A stretch of 33,717 nt of DNA from Streptomyces sp. MnatMP-M17 (lineage in GTDB: Bacteria > Actinomycetota > Actinomycetes > Streptomycetales > Streptomycetaceae): positions 1 through 33,717 of the forward strand of contig NZ_FMDK01000235.1 of NCBI RefSeq assembly GCF_900091995.1, written 5' to 3'. The notes beneath the pieces were generated by a model that was not told the origin of the DNA, searched no databases, and was given only the letters and a program-made list of their open reading frames with translations. This document shows, piece by piece, positions 25,354-33,717 of the stretch. Position numbers and translations under genes: made by a program. The number at the start of each line of letters is the position of its first letter. The stretch's first letter is position 1.

Positions 25354-26178
25354 ATGGACAATTTGTCATCGCCCGGAGCGGGTAGGTCGGCTCTGGCGTA
25401 TTTCAGGCGGAAGCGGTCCTGGCTGGGGGCGCTGCTCGGTGCCACGGTCCTGACCGTGGTGCTGCCGTCGTCAGTGGCTCATGCCGACAATCTGCCGAAC
25501 CTGCCCCAGAACGCCGGGGGTTACGAGGCGTCCTTCTCGCCCGCATATGACTACGACGGCGATGGCTGCTACCCCGTTGCCGCCATCGCGCCCGACGGAT
25601 CGCTCAATCCCGGTCTGAACACCTCGGGCGCGGTCAACGGCAGTTGCCGCGACCAGTCCGACCTGGACCGGACCCAGACCTACGCCCGCTCGAAGTGCAA
25701 CAACGGATGGTGTGCAGTCGTGTACGCCAGCTACTTCGAGAAGGACCAGGCCCTCCCCGGCAGCGGACTCGGTGGTCACCGCCACGACTTCGAGCATGTG
25801 ATCTCATGGATCAACCAGGCGTCCAACCAGGTGGAATACGTCACGACCACACAGCATTCCAGCCAGGTGACCTATCCGCGTTCGCAGGTGCGCTTCGACG
25901 GTTCCCACCCCAAGGTCGTCTACCACAAGGACGGTCTGGGCACCCACTTCTTCCGGCTTGCCAACGGTAACGACGAGCCGGCGGAGAACCACTACCACAA
26001 CTGGCGCCAGCCCCCCATCGTGGACTGGAACGGGTGGCCCAGCACCTCTCTGCGGGACCGCCTGAACAACGCGGACTTCGGGTCGGCCACCATCAAGACC
26101 ACGGACAAGGACGACCGCTTCCGGAACCTCCTGAACGCCTCCAAGCCGTCCGGCATCGCCTTCGATCCCTGGGCCTGA
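25354..26178 (+). CDS. Secreted NLP/NPP1-family (necrosis-inducing-like) protein
   Basis: 274 residues; ATG 25354 follows GAGAGGA at 5 nt (an in-frame ATG at 25261 lacks one). Residues 1-44 are a signal peptide with a twin-arginine-like start (YFRRKRSWLGALLG) ending SVAHA. The mature protein has the NPP1 signature: CYP in DGDGCYP, CNNGWCAVVYASYFEKDQ, and the heptad GHRHDFE (residues 141-147), where His, Asp and Glu bind calcium; the family consensus has Trp where Phe stands. The C-terminal part (TTQHSSQV...KVVYHKDGLGTHFFRLAN) follows the family too. Plant-associated NLPs bind membrane sphingolipids and lyse dicot cells; many bacterial ones are untested. No neighbour is clearly linked. Confidence 0.85.
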   Translation: MDNLSSPGAGRSALAYFRRKRSWLGALLGATVLTVVLPSSVAHADNLPNLPQNAGGYEASFSPAYDYDGDGCYPVAAIAPDGSLNPGLNTSGAVNGSCRDQSDLDRTQTYARSKCNNGWCAVVYASYFEKDQALPGSGLGGHRHDFEHVISWINQASNQVEYVTTTQHSSQVTYPRSQVRFDGSHPKVVYHKDGLGTHFFRLANGNDEPAENHYHNWRQPPIVDWNGWPSTSLRDRLNNADFGSATIKTTDKDDRFRNLLNASKPSGIAFDPWA

Positions 26179-26302
26179 CAGCAGGACCGTGGAACCGCGG
26201 CGGCTGCCGAGAAACAGCGCGGCCCGGTGACTGTTCTCCGTGATTGCCCGATACAGCAAGGTCGACCTTTTGTTCGGGCACCCGCGATGCCGTCGCGGCC
26301 CT

Positions 26303-26375
26303 GACCACCGCCCGCTTGATTCAGTGCCCCTGTCGGACCTGCGATGCCCCGGGCACTGGGGAGCAGGCGGTGGTC
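26303..26375. other. Nested inverted repeat in a 480-bp gene-free stretch
   Basis: GACCACCGCC (26303-26312) pairs with GGCGGTGGTC (26366-26375), and inside it AGTGCCC (26323-26329) pairs with GGGCACT (26351-26357). This gives a 73-nt two-stem fold with an internal loop. The rest of 26179-26655 holds no recognisable gene. Confidence 0.35.
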
Positions 26376-26655
26376 GGGGGGACCTGGAGCACCTTCCGTG
26401 CCACTCCTCGAACGAGATCCGGTCAGCCACAACGCACCGACGCACCGAGGGACTTCCGGTACAGGCCGGATACCCCGCCGTCGCCAAGAACCCGCCAGGT
26501 CGTCAAGGTGCGACTTCACAGCGAGGGTTCATTGCGGGCTCGTGATGGCGTCATCCGTACTTCTCAGTTGATCTTTCTACTCGGGTGCGCGCCCGTTGAA
26601 CTGGGCGTGGCGGGGGCTGTTCTGCCTCCGCGTCATCTTTTGACCCGAGGTTCCA

Positions 26656-29585
26656 ATGAGATTGATGGTCTTGAACCATCGGTATACGAGGCCACTGCTG
26701 GTGGTGCTCGCCACGGCGACCGCACTGGCGGCCGCACCTGCCGTCGCGTACGCGGACGACAGCCGGCCCGCGCCGGTCACCGGCGGGATCCCTTTGATCA
26801 ACACGGCCGAGAAGATCGGTCCGGGGATCAACCTGAAGCATGTGAAGGCGCTCGACCAGAAGGGCTGGTACGACGCGCAGTTCCTGACCGTGAACCTACC
26901 GGCGACGCTCAGCTACGGGCTCGCTGACAACGTTGCCAAGACGATGCGGTTCGCGATCGGACACGGCGGCACCGTCGTCTCCGGCGGCCAGGTCGTCAAG
27001 GGCCTCGACACCTCGATCGCCCCGCGTACCGCGCTCGGCTTCAAGGACGGCGGCCGTACCCTCGTGCTCGCCACCTGGGACGGCCCGGGCGGCACCGGCA
27101 AGGGCGGCGTCGGGATCGACAAGGAGGCGCGTGACCTCGCCGCGATGGGCGTGGAGACGGCGGTCAACCTCGATGGCGGCGGCTCGACCACGATGGTCGC
27201 CCGCGCGCTCGGCGAGGACGACGCGACCGTCCGCAACGTCCCGTCCGACGGCCACGAGCGCAACGACCCGAACGGCGTCGGGGTGTTCGTCGCGAAGGGC
27301 GACGGCAAGCTGCACGAGATCCTCGTCAAGCCCGCGCCGGGTGCGGCGTCGGCTGACGGCGACATGAAGGTCTTCCCGGGGCTGCGCCGCGCACTCGTCG
27401 TGCGGGGCCTCGACAAGCACGAGACCCCGGTGCCGGTCGACCAGAAGTCCGTGCAGTGGTCCGCGGACGAAGCGTCCGTCGAGGACGGCACGCTCATGGC
27501 CCCGGCCGAGGCGGGCACGATCAAGGTCAAGGCGCAGGTGGGCGGCGAGCACGAGGACGCGAAGGTCACCGTCCTCGGCCCGCTCAACAGCGTGGAGCTG
27601 TCGTCCCAGCTCCTGTCGATGGCCGACGCGCGACGCCCGAGCAGGCGGCCACCGTCTCCGTGACCGGCCGCGACGCCCAGGGTTACACCGCCCCGATCGA
27701 CCCGCGGGACCTCGCGCTGGACTACGACCACAGCGTCGTCGACGTCCGGCCCGCGAACGGCAAGCTGAAGGTCATCCCGCTCGCCAACGCGAGTACGATC
27801 CTCAAGCTCTCGGTCTCCGGCAAGTCGGTCCAGCTCCCGATCACGGTCGGCGTTCAGACCAGGACGGTCTACGACTTCGAGGACGACGTGCTCGCCCGCT
27901 GGCGCAACAACAGCACCGCGGCCACGAAGTTCTCGGCGGACCCCGACGGCCTGCGGATCGACTTCAACGCGATGCGCAACGTGGGCATCTCTGCGGCATC
28001 GACGGCCCAGCGCGTCCCGGTTCCCGGCCAGCCGTTGCGCGTGCGGGTGCGGATCAAGTCGAGCATCAGCGTACCGAGCGGTCTGACCTACCTGGGCTAC
28101 ACCGACGCGGCCGGCAAGAGCGGCGGCGTCTACGGCACCGCCCTGACCGCGAGCAGCGACTGGCAGAACGCCACGTTCACGGTGCCCGCGACCGTGGCGT
28201 TCCCGATCGCGATCTCAAGCTTCCAGGGCATCAACACCAATGTCGCCCAGCAGAAGGCGGGCACGTTCGTCCTGGACCGCATCGAGGCCGACGTCCCGAC
28301 GTCGATCGACCTGCCCGCCCAGCCCGACCTCCAGACCGACCCGATCGTCTCCGACGACGGCTCGCTGCTCGTCGGCCGCAAGACGTGGCAGTTCGCCACG
28401 CTGTCGGACGTGCAGTTCACGGCCGACAACCCGGCACTGACCCAGGTCGCGACGGCCGCCATCCAGCGGATCCGCAAGACCGACCCGGACCTGCTCGTCC
28501 TTAACGGTGACATCACCGACCGCGGCCTGCCGCAGGACCTCGCGCTCGCCCGCCAGGTGCTGACCGACGCCGGGTGCGACCTCATCCCGGTTGGTCAGGA
28601 GCCGGCACCGGACAGCACGCCGGACCCGAAGGCCGGCTCGATCCCGTGCTACTACGTGCCGGGCAACCACGAGTCCTACGGCCTCAACAACGTCCAGAGC
28701 GACCTGACGAACTTCACCACCGAGTTCGGCCGGCCGTACCGGACGTTCGACCACAAGGGCACGCGGTTCATCCTGCTCGCCAGCTCCCTCGGATCGCTGC
28801 GCGGGACGGCGTGGGACCAGCTCCCGATGATGCGGGAAGCGCTCGCCGACGCCGAGAAGGACAAGTCGGTGCGCAACGTCATGGTGTTCGCCCACCACCC
28901 GGTGGACGACCCCGCCGACTCCAAGTCCAGCCGGCTCGGCGACCGCGACGAGGCCGCGCTCATCGAGAACATGCTCACGGACTTCCGTGACTCCTCACAC
29001 AAGGGTGCCGCGATGGTCGGCTCCCACGCCCAGATCGCGAACGTCCACCGCCTTGAGGGTGTGCCTTATACGGTTCTTCCGTCCTCCGGCAAGGACCCGT
29101 ACGGCACGCCGGACCGCGGCGGTTTCACCGGCTGGGTCGACTGGTCCGTCGACGCGAGCCGGGACGCGACACAGCAGTGGTTCAAGGCCGATGTACGCGC
29201 CTTCGCGCAGTCGATCACGCTCAACACCCCGGCCACGGTTGAGATCGACAACACGGCGCAGCTCTCGGGCAGCATCGTGCAGCCGCAGGGAGTGTCGACA
29301 GGCTCGCGTGTGGTGCCGCTGCGGTACCCGGTGTCGGTCGACTGGAGCGGCTCGTCCAACCTGGCGATCGGCAGCGGGAAGAACGCCGTCGACGACGCCC
29401 GCCGCCGGGGCAAGGTCGCGATCCTCGACCCGCAGACCCGGATGCTCACCGCGCTGCGGCCCGGGTCGGTGACCGTGGCAGTGACGAACGACTCCATGCG
29501 TGCCTACACCGACGACAGCTCGCTCGCGCCGGTCACGACCTCGAAGACCATCCAGGTCGTGCCGGTCGAGCACAGCGATAAGTAA
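26656..29585 (+). pseudogene. Secreted phosphodiester glycosidase / metallophosphatase, frameshifted and internally deleted
   Basis: ATG 26656 follows GAGG at 5 nt; residues 1-32 are a signal peptide (LLVVLATATALAAAPAVAYA). The phosphodiester-glycosidase (NAGPA) domain keeps its C-terminal half (APRTALGFKDGGRTLVLATWDG, NLDGGGSTTM), but its N-terminal half is cut short: DAQFLTVNL jumps to ATLSYGLADNVAKTM, consistent with an in-frame loss of roughly 170-200 residues relative to full-length relatives. The frame closes at 27663; the rest (PEQAATVSVTGRD...) continues one frame over, so one base is missing near 27630. Then follow Ig-like and carbohydrate-binding-like domains and a calcineurin-type metallophosphatase with LSDVQF, NGDITDRG, VPGNHES, FAHHPVDD and GSHAQIANVH. 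The distal frame ends at 29585. The probable original role was extracellular phosphate scavenging from wall or sugar phosphodiesters. Confidence 0.75.
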
Positions 29586-29655
29586 CCGTCACCAACACCG
29601 GCGGGCAGCCGCCGCGGATCGGCCTCCGAACGGTCTGACACGCGAGGTGGCCCGG

Positions 29656-29687
29656 CTGGGGGCGAGCACGCACGTGCCCGCCCCCAG
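29656..29687. terminator. Bidirectional hairpin between convergent genes
   Basis: CTGGGGGCG/CGCCCCCAG plus an inner GCACG/CGTGC stem around CA, interrupted by one A-C mismatch. It lies between the metallophosphatase stop and the CBS-gene stop. Confidence 0.7.
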
Positions 29688-29708
29688 CGCTGCCCGGTCG
29701 CGATGCCG

Positions 29709-29736
29709 CCGGAGCCACAAGCATGTGCGGCTCCGG
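29709..29736. terminator. Second hairpin between the same convergent genes
   Basis: CCGGAGCC pairs with GGCTCCGG, with an inner ACA/TGT and an AGCA loop. It lies 22 bp after the first hairpin and 35 bp before the end of the CBS gene. Confidence 0.55.
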
Positions 29737-29770
29737 CTCGGCGGCTGACCGAACCATCGACAGCCGCGGG

Positions 29771-30424
29771 TCACTGGCTTGTGGCCGGGTGCTTCAGGTC
29801 CTGGGAAACCGAGACGACGCCGTCCACGCTCTCGCACAGCCGTTCCAGTACGGGGACCAGGCGGGCGTCCTCCAGCGTGCCGTGCAGTGTGACCTCGCCC
29901 TCCTTGACATCGGCGGTGACAGCCGTCGGGGCGAGGCCGAGTGTTCCGATCAGGACATCGTGGGTGATCTCGTCCCGGATGGCGTGGTCCTGCCGCAGGA
30001 AGACACGGAGCAGGTCGGCCCGGCTGACGATGCCACGCAGTGTGTCCGTCTCGTCCACCACGGGCAGACGCTTGACCTTCTGCACCGCCATGAGGCGGGC
30101 GGCCTCCACAACGGTCCAGTCGGGGTGCGCACAGACCACCGGGGCCGACATGATGTCCTCGGCGGTGCTTCCCTCGACCCGGGCGCGCTCCCATGCCTCC
30201 AGGTCCGGCAGCGGTGTTCTGCCCGACAGATCGGACCGGTTGGCCGCCTTGCGCAGCAGATCCGCCTCCGAGACCAGGCCGACGGGCCGCCCGGCGTCAT
30301 CGAGCACGGGTACGGCGCTGATGTCGTGGTCCGCGAGCGTCCTGGCGATCTCCTTGAACGGTGTATCGGGCCGCACACTCACAACGCCGTGGGTCATCAG
30401 CTCACCGATCTCGCGGTGATCCAT
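29771..30424 (-). CDS. CBS-domain pair with C-terminal BON domain
   Basis: 217 residues from ATG 30424, preceded by AAGGGAG and GAGG; an upstream in-frame ATG at 30469 has no such site. CBS1 spans about 10-58 (MTHGVVSVRPDTPFKEIARTLADHDISAVPVLDDAG...GLVSEADLL) and CBS2 about 91-143 (IMSAPVVCAHPDWTVVEAARLM...RLPVVDETDTLRGIVSRADLL). A BON domain follows (about 149-213: DEITHDVLIGTLGL...VKEGEVTLHGTLED...VDGVVSVSQDL). CBS pairs bind adenine nucleotides; the architecture is common in actinobacterial hypoxia/dormancy clusters, where Hrp1 of M. tuberculosis is the two-CBS relative. Divergent from the nitroreductase gene across 275 bp. Confidence 0.9.
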   Translation of the reverse strand: MDHREIGELMTHGVVSVRPDTPFKEIARTLADHDISAVPVLDDAGRPVGLVSEADLLRKAANRSDLSGRTPLPDLEAWERARVEGSTAEDIMSAPVVCAHPDWTVVEAARLMAVQKVKRLPVVDETDTLRGIVSRADLLRVFLRQDHAIRDEITHDVLIGTLGLAPTAVTADVKEGEVTLHGTLEDARLVPVLERLCESVDGVVSVSQDLKHPATSQ

Positions 30425-30621
30425 GTCCTCACTCCCTTCGTGGCCCTTCATGGCCCCCATGGCTGTCACTCCTGGCCGTCGCTCCCGGCCATGACCGCGT
30501 CACGCGGCCATGCCTCCAGCGTCACCGGCGCCGCCGCCGGACGATATGAGCCACTCGGCCCTTCATAGCGGAACGAAGGGGCACGGACGGGCTCCTTCCA
30601 GGCCCGACAGGTCCCGGAACA

Positions 30622-30635
30622 GGGCCTTACGGCCC
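30622..30635. promoter_or_regulatory. GGGCC-TTAC-GGCCC palindrome, dormancy-regulator box candidate
   Basis: A 5-4-5 inverted repeat centred about 70 bp upstream of the nitroreductase GTG. Mycobacterial DevR/DosR and its Streptomyces counterpart bind short GC-rich palindromes of this general form upstream of the same gene families. GGCCCTTCAT is also repeated at 30442 and 30557 in this intergenic region. Assignment is by resemblance and context only. Confidence 0.35.
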
Positions 30636-30699
30636 CTGCCGCGAACCGGGCCACGACAGCACGCTGGAGGAAGGGGCATCACCTATACGGGGAGCAGCC

Positions 30700-31704
30700 G
30701 TGTTGTCACCCCCGCTCGACGAAACAACGGTGGGCGGCCTTGTCTTCGACGCCATGGCCGCACCCTCCATGCACAACGCCCAGCCCTGGCGGTTCCACTA
30801 CAGCCCGGACAGCCGTACGCTCGCGCTCTTCGCCGACCTCGACCGCGCCATGCCGTACTCCGACCCCACCACGTCCGGCCTGCACATGGGGTGCGGTGCC
30901 GCACTGCTGAATCTCCGGGTCGCGGCCGTGCACCAGGCTCTCCGCCCGGTGACGGCGTTGCTGCCCGACCCTCGCACTCCGGCGCTCCTGGCAACCGTAC
31001 GACTCGACTCCGCGGCGGCCGGCACAGCGGCGGTGGCATCGGGCGACGGACTCTCCACGCTCTACCCGGCGATCCATGAACGGCACACCAGTCGCTTCCC
31101 CTTCATGGACCGCGAGCTGCCGGGCAATGTCCGGCGCGAGCTCGGCGAGGCCGCCCGGCAGGAGGGCGCCGAACTGACCTTTCTCACCGGTCCGCACCTT
31201 CGGTCCGTCCTGGATCTGATCCGGGACGCCGAGGGATACAACCGGATGGACCCCCACCGGGAAGCCGAGCTGAGCCGGTGGACGTGGAGCGCCGGAGCTG
31301 ACGCACCCACCGAGGGAATCCCCGACTACGCCTTCGGACCGCGCAAGCGGGGCGGCACAGCTCCGGCGCGCGACTTCGCCGGTACGGGCGCGGTGCCCGG
31401 CAGGCCCGTGGCGGACTTCGAGAAACAGCCTGAGCTGGTCCTGCTGAGCACCCCGGAGGACGGACCGGCGGACTGGCTGCGCGTGGGGCAGGCCATGGAG
31501 CGCGTCCTGCTCCTCGCCACACTGCACGAAGTGACGGGCGCGCCCGCGACTCAGGCCCTCGAACGGCCGGAGCTGCGATGGCTGTTGCGCGACCCGGTCT
31601 CCGGGTTTGGCCATGTCCAGATGGTCCTGCGCCTGGGATACGGGCCCCGCGGCCCTCGAACGCCACGCCGTCCCGTGCGGGACGTACTGACGTTCGGCGA
31701 CTGA
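30700..31704 (+). CDS. Acg-type nitroreductase-fold flavoprotein
   Basis: 334 residues, GTG 30700 behind GGGGAG at 6 nt. An early segment, AAPSMHNAQPWRFHY, matches the FMN-phosphate-binding opening of nitroreductases (PSxxNxQPWRF). The late segment DWLRVGQAMERVLLLATLHEVTGAPATQALE and the ending VLRLGYGP are typical of the Acg family, the duplicated and degenerate nitroreductases that include Rv2032 of the M. tuberculosis DosR regulon. Such proteins bind flavin and may store rather than turn it over. The position beside CBS, PPOX and phosphofructokinase genes supports a role in low-oxygen survival. Substrate unknown. Confidence 0.85.
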   Translation: MLSPPLDETTVGGLVFDAMAAPSMHNAQPWRFHYSPDSRTLALFADLDRAMPYSDPTTSGLHMGCGAALLNLRVAAVHQALRPVTALLPDPRTPALLATVRLDSAAAGTAAVASGDGLSTLYPAIHERHTSRFPFMDRELPGNVRRELGEAARQEGAELTFLTGPHLRSVLDLIRDAEGYNRMDPHREAELSRWTWSAGADAPTEGIPDYAFGPRKRGGTAPARDFAGTGAVPGRPVADFEKQPELVLLSTPEDGPADWLRVGQAMERVLLLATLHEVTGAPATQALERPELRWLLRDPVSGFGHVQMVLRLGYGPRGPRTPRRPVRDVLTFGD

Positions 31705-31787
31705 CCGAGCGGCGGGCGTCGAGCAGCGGACAGGGAGGCCGGAGAGGACTTGGGGGATCCGGAAAAGACCGAGGGATGTGATCGACT

Positions 31788-32243
31788 GTGACGGATCGAA
31801 CTCAGAATGCTCAGAATGATTCGCCCGAGCCCGAGTTCGCGATGCTGAGCCCGGAGGAGTGCCGTGCTCTGCTCTCCACACACGGTGTCGGCAGGGTAGC
31901 CGTGTATACGCACAACGGACCCGCTGTCGTTCCCGTCAACTATGTGGTGGCGGGAGACGGCTCGGTGGCGTACAGAACGGCCCCGGGCACCGCTGCGGCG
32001 GCTGCCGCCGACCAGGAGGTCGTCTTCGAGGTCGACCATGTCGATGACGCGGTGCGCCAGGGATGGAGCGTCAATGTCGTCGGCACCGCTCACGCCGTCA
32101 CAGGCGACGCGGCCGCCCGTGGCCTGGACCAGCAGGCGTACACCACCCCCTGGGCGGGCGACGACCGCCGACTGTGGCTGTCGATCTTCCCCGCGCGGAT
32201 GACGGGCCGCCGCATAGGCCCCGTACCGGCTCCCGGCCGGTGA
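31788..32243 (+). CDS. Pyridoxamine-5'-phosphate-oxidase-fold flavin-binding protein
   Basis: 151 residues; GTG 31788, with GAGGG about 12 nt upstream, a somewhat long spacing. The pattern LSPEECRALLSTHGVGRVAVYTHNGPAVVPVNYVVAGDGSVAYRTAPGT (residues 20-68) is the usual N-terminal half of PPOX-like F420/FMN-binding proteins, and VVFEVDHVDDAVRQGWSVNVVGTAHAV follows the barrel. The C-terminus ends LWLSIFPARMTGRRI, as in family members near dormancy genes. The cofactor (FMN or F420) cannot be told from sequence. It is 83 bp after the nitroreductase and 185 bp before the phosphofructokinase, all on the same strand. Confidence 0.85.
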   Translation: MTDRTQNAQNDSPEPEFAMLSPEECRALLSTHGVGRVAVYTHNGPAVVPVNYVVAGDGSVAYRTAPGTAAAAAADQEVVFEVDHVDDAVRQGWSVNVVGTAHAVTGDAAARGLDQQAYTTPWAGDDRRLWLSIFPARMTGRRIGPVPAPGR

Positions 32244-32428
32244 GCGGGCGCATGAGTGGCGAGGGCGAACGGTGTGTCGTTTCCTGATCGAAGAGACCCG
32301 CGGACGTCGCGGAGGCGGGCGGGCCCGCGGAGCGCTGCCGGGTGCCGGACCCGGATAGGGATCGTGACATACGGCGGTGTGAGGCGTGTGCTCCGCATCG
32401 GTGGGAGCGCGAGGGTGAGGGAGAAGGC

Positions 32429-33457
32429 ATGCGGGTGGGAGTTCTGACCGGAGGCGGCGACTGCCCGGGTCTCAACGCGGTGATCCGCAGCGTCGTGCGA
32501 AAGGGCGTACAGGAGTACGCCTGGACGTTCACCGGTTTCCGGGACGGCTGGAGTGGTGTCCTCAACGATCTGACCGTGCCGCTGGACGTGGCGGCCGTGC
32601 GCGGCATCCTGCCGCTCGGCGGCACGATCCTGGGCTCCTCCCGCACCAACCCGCTCCGGGTCGAGGACGGCGTCGACCGTGTCAGGGACACCCTGAGCGC
32701 GCACGCGATCGACGCGCTCGTCGTGATCGGCGGCGAGGACACCCTCGGCGTGGCGAACGCCCTCTCCCACGAGGGAGTCAAGCTGATCGGGATCCCCAAG
32801 ACCATCGACAACGACGTCGGCGGTACCGACTACACCTTCGGGTTCGACACAGCCGTCAATATCGCGACCGAGGCGATCGACCGTCTGCACACCACCGCGG
32901 AGTCGCACCGGCGGACCCTCGTCGTGGAGGTCATGGGACGCCACTCGGGATGGATCGCCCTGCACGCGGGCGTCGCGGGAGGCGCGAACGCGATCCTCAT
33001 CCCTGAGCGGGAGTTCGATCTCGACCAGGTGTGTGTCTGGGTGGAGAACCGTTTCAGGATCAACTATGCGCCGATCGTCGTGGTGGCGGAGGGAGCGGTG
33101 CCGCTGGCCGGGCAGATGGTGGTGAAGGACGAGTCCCGCGACGAATTCGGGCACGTACGCCTGTCCGGTATCGGCGACTGGCTGGCCCAGGAGATCGAGG
33201 GCCGTACGGGCAAGGACGCCCGTACGACGGTCCTCGGCCATATCCAGCGTGGCGGCACCCCGAGCGCGTACGACCGATGGCTCGCCACACGTTTCGGACT
33301 CCACGCCGTGGCAGGGATCAAGGACGGCGCCTTCGGGACGATGGTGGCCCTGCGGAGCACGGACATCGTGCGTGTCCCGCTCGCGGACGCCGTGCGGGCG
33401 CCCAAACGCGTCTCCACCGAACTGTACGAGGAGTTCGGCGTCTTCTTCGGCAGCTGA
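32429..33457 (+). CDS. pfkA: 6-phosphofructokinase, sequence signature of the PPi-dependent type
   Basis: 342 residues, ATG 32429 behind GGGAGAAGG. Phosphorylates fructose 6-phosphate to the 1,6-bisphosphate in glycolysis. Motifs: GGGDCPGLNAVIR (8-20, phosphoryl-donor site), GGEDT (101-105), PKTIDND with catalytic Asp127, MGRHSGWIA (169-177), GHIQRGG near residue 270. Residue numbers coincide with the E. coli enzyme here. At the two positions that distinguish donors, it has Asp104 and Lys124, the pair described for PPi-dependent enzymes such as that of Amycolatopsis methanolica, where ATP enzymes of E. coli type have Gly and Gly. It would thus be reversible and spare ATP. It ends the dormancy-type gene set; a hairpin follows at 33566. 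Confidence 0.88.
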   Translation: MRVGVLTGGGDCPGLNAVIRSVVRKGVQEYAWTFTGFRDGWSGVLNDLTVPLDVAAVRGILPLGGTILGSSRTNPLRVEDGVDRVRDTLSAHAIDALVVIGGEDTLGVANALSHEGVKLIGIPKTIDNDVGGTDYTFGFDTAVNIATEAIDRLHTTAESHRRTLVVEVMGRHSGWIALHAGVAGGANAILIPEREFDLDQVCVWVENRFRINYAPIVVVAEGAVPLAGQMVVKDESRDEFGHVRLSGIGDWLAQEIEGRTGKDARTTVLGHIQRGGTPSAYDRWLATRFGLHAVAGIKDGAFGTMVALRSTDIVRVPLADAVRAPKRVSTELYEEFGVFFGS

Positions 33458-33565
33458 CCGCGGCCACAGGGCCCCTGCCGCCAACTCCAGCCAACTCCGC
33501 GGCTTCTGGGCACTCGACCAGCCCACCTTCTGACAAGCCTTGCGGGCCGCACGAGTCCGCCGACG

Positions 33566-33593
33566 TGGCCCCGGACCGTCCGGCCCGGGGCCA
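33566..33593 (+). terminator. Hairpin after the phosphofructokinase gene
   Basis: TGGCCCCGG (33566-33574) pairs with CCGGGGCCA (33585-33593) around a 10-nt loop, about 110 bp after the stop codon. The remaining sequence to 33650 shows no gene. Confidence 0.55.
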
Positions 33594-33654
33594 TGGGCCC
33601 CACACGCACGAATTGCCCGCCAGGGCACGCGAGCCCGGCAAGATCCAAACGAGA

Positions 33655-33717
33655 GGCCCTAGGGCCTGTGTGATGTCGTGATCAATCCTGCCGATCCGGG
33701 TCCGCCTGGGTGGCGGA
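33655..33717. other. Window-edge segment beginning with a CTAG-centred palindrome, possible IS boundary
   Basis: GGCCCTAGGGCC (33655-33666) is a perfect 12-bp palindrome around CTAG. The minus strand beyond it has an open frame ending ...ADPDRQD at a TGA near 33692. CTAG is a known target of some insertion sequences, but too little sequence remains to decide. Confidence 0.2.

Noticed and set aside
32090..33628. 512-residue minus-strand open frame
   Set aside because: Antisense to the phosphofructokinase and PPOX genes, both with clear motifs.

Overview
The window is very GC-rich, has strong G/C third-codon bias, and carries families typical of mycelial actinobacteria (GH10-CBM13 xylanase, DUF397, Acg-type nitroreductase, DUF1906, polymorphic RHS proteins, a TTA codon in a secreted-enzyme gene). 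It is almost certainly chromosomal DNA of a Streptomyces species.

Layout. (1) 1-4.2 kb is a xylan-degradation locus. A divergent secreted RICIN-domain protein (cut by the window edge) faces a GH10 xylanase and a RICIN-feruloyl-esterase-like CE1 enzyme, across 900 bp holding CGAAA-N-TTTCG operator-like sites and a perfect 12-bp-arm palindrome. A 17-bp perfect hairpin closes the operon. (2) 4.2-8.0 kb is a rearranged stretch: a truncated IS5-type transposase, a four-helix membrane protein that looks like an immunity protein, a truncated RHS protein with a 90-residue membrane-seeking tip, and the broken end of a DUF1906 gene. The last two have lost their 5' ends and are joined head to head. (3) 8.0-20.1 kb is bracketed by 27-bp identical repeats that contain the anticodon loop of tRNA-Thr(CGT); the left copy continues into the tRNA 3' half and a terminator. 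Inside lie a complete four-gene Wadjet-type operon (DUF2397/DUF2398/SMC-like ATPase/DUF2399 toprim nuclease) and an OLD-like ATPase-toprim gene. (4) 20.1-21.8 kb holds an excisionase-like gene, a tyrosine integrase and two possible micro-ORFs next to the right att repeat. (5) 22-25.2 kb is a gene graveyard: a PCuAC remnant with a stop codon, a frameshifted zinc-ribbon gene, an orphan DUF397 gene, a transposase tail, a frameshifted lipoprotein and an unrecognised fragment. (6) 25.2-29.6 kb has a secreted NLP/NPP1-type protein and a secreted phosphodiester-glycosidase/metallophosphatase gene with a frameshift and an apparent internal deletion. (7) 29.7-33.5 kb is a dormancy-type set (CBS-BON protein, Acg-type nitroreductase, PPOX-fold flavoprotein, phosphofructokinase) resembling the mycobacterial DosR regulon. 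Its phosphofructokinase carries the Asp104/Lys124 pair associated with pyrophosphate rather than ATP use.

How it fits together. The most interesting reading is that a defence module (Wadjet plus an OLD-like nuclease) sits on an integrase-less cassette flanked by tRNA-Thr attachment sequences, in tandem with a neighbour that supplies xis and int. The 8.3-kb Wadjet operon shows no lesion although five or more neighbouring genes carry frameshifts, stops or deletions. That favours selection for Wadjet, provided the lesions are not sequencing errors.
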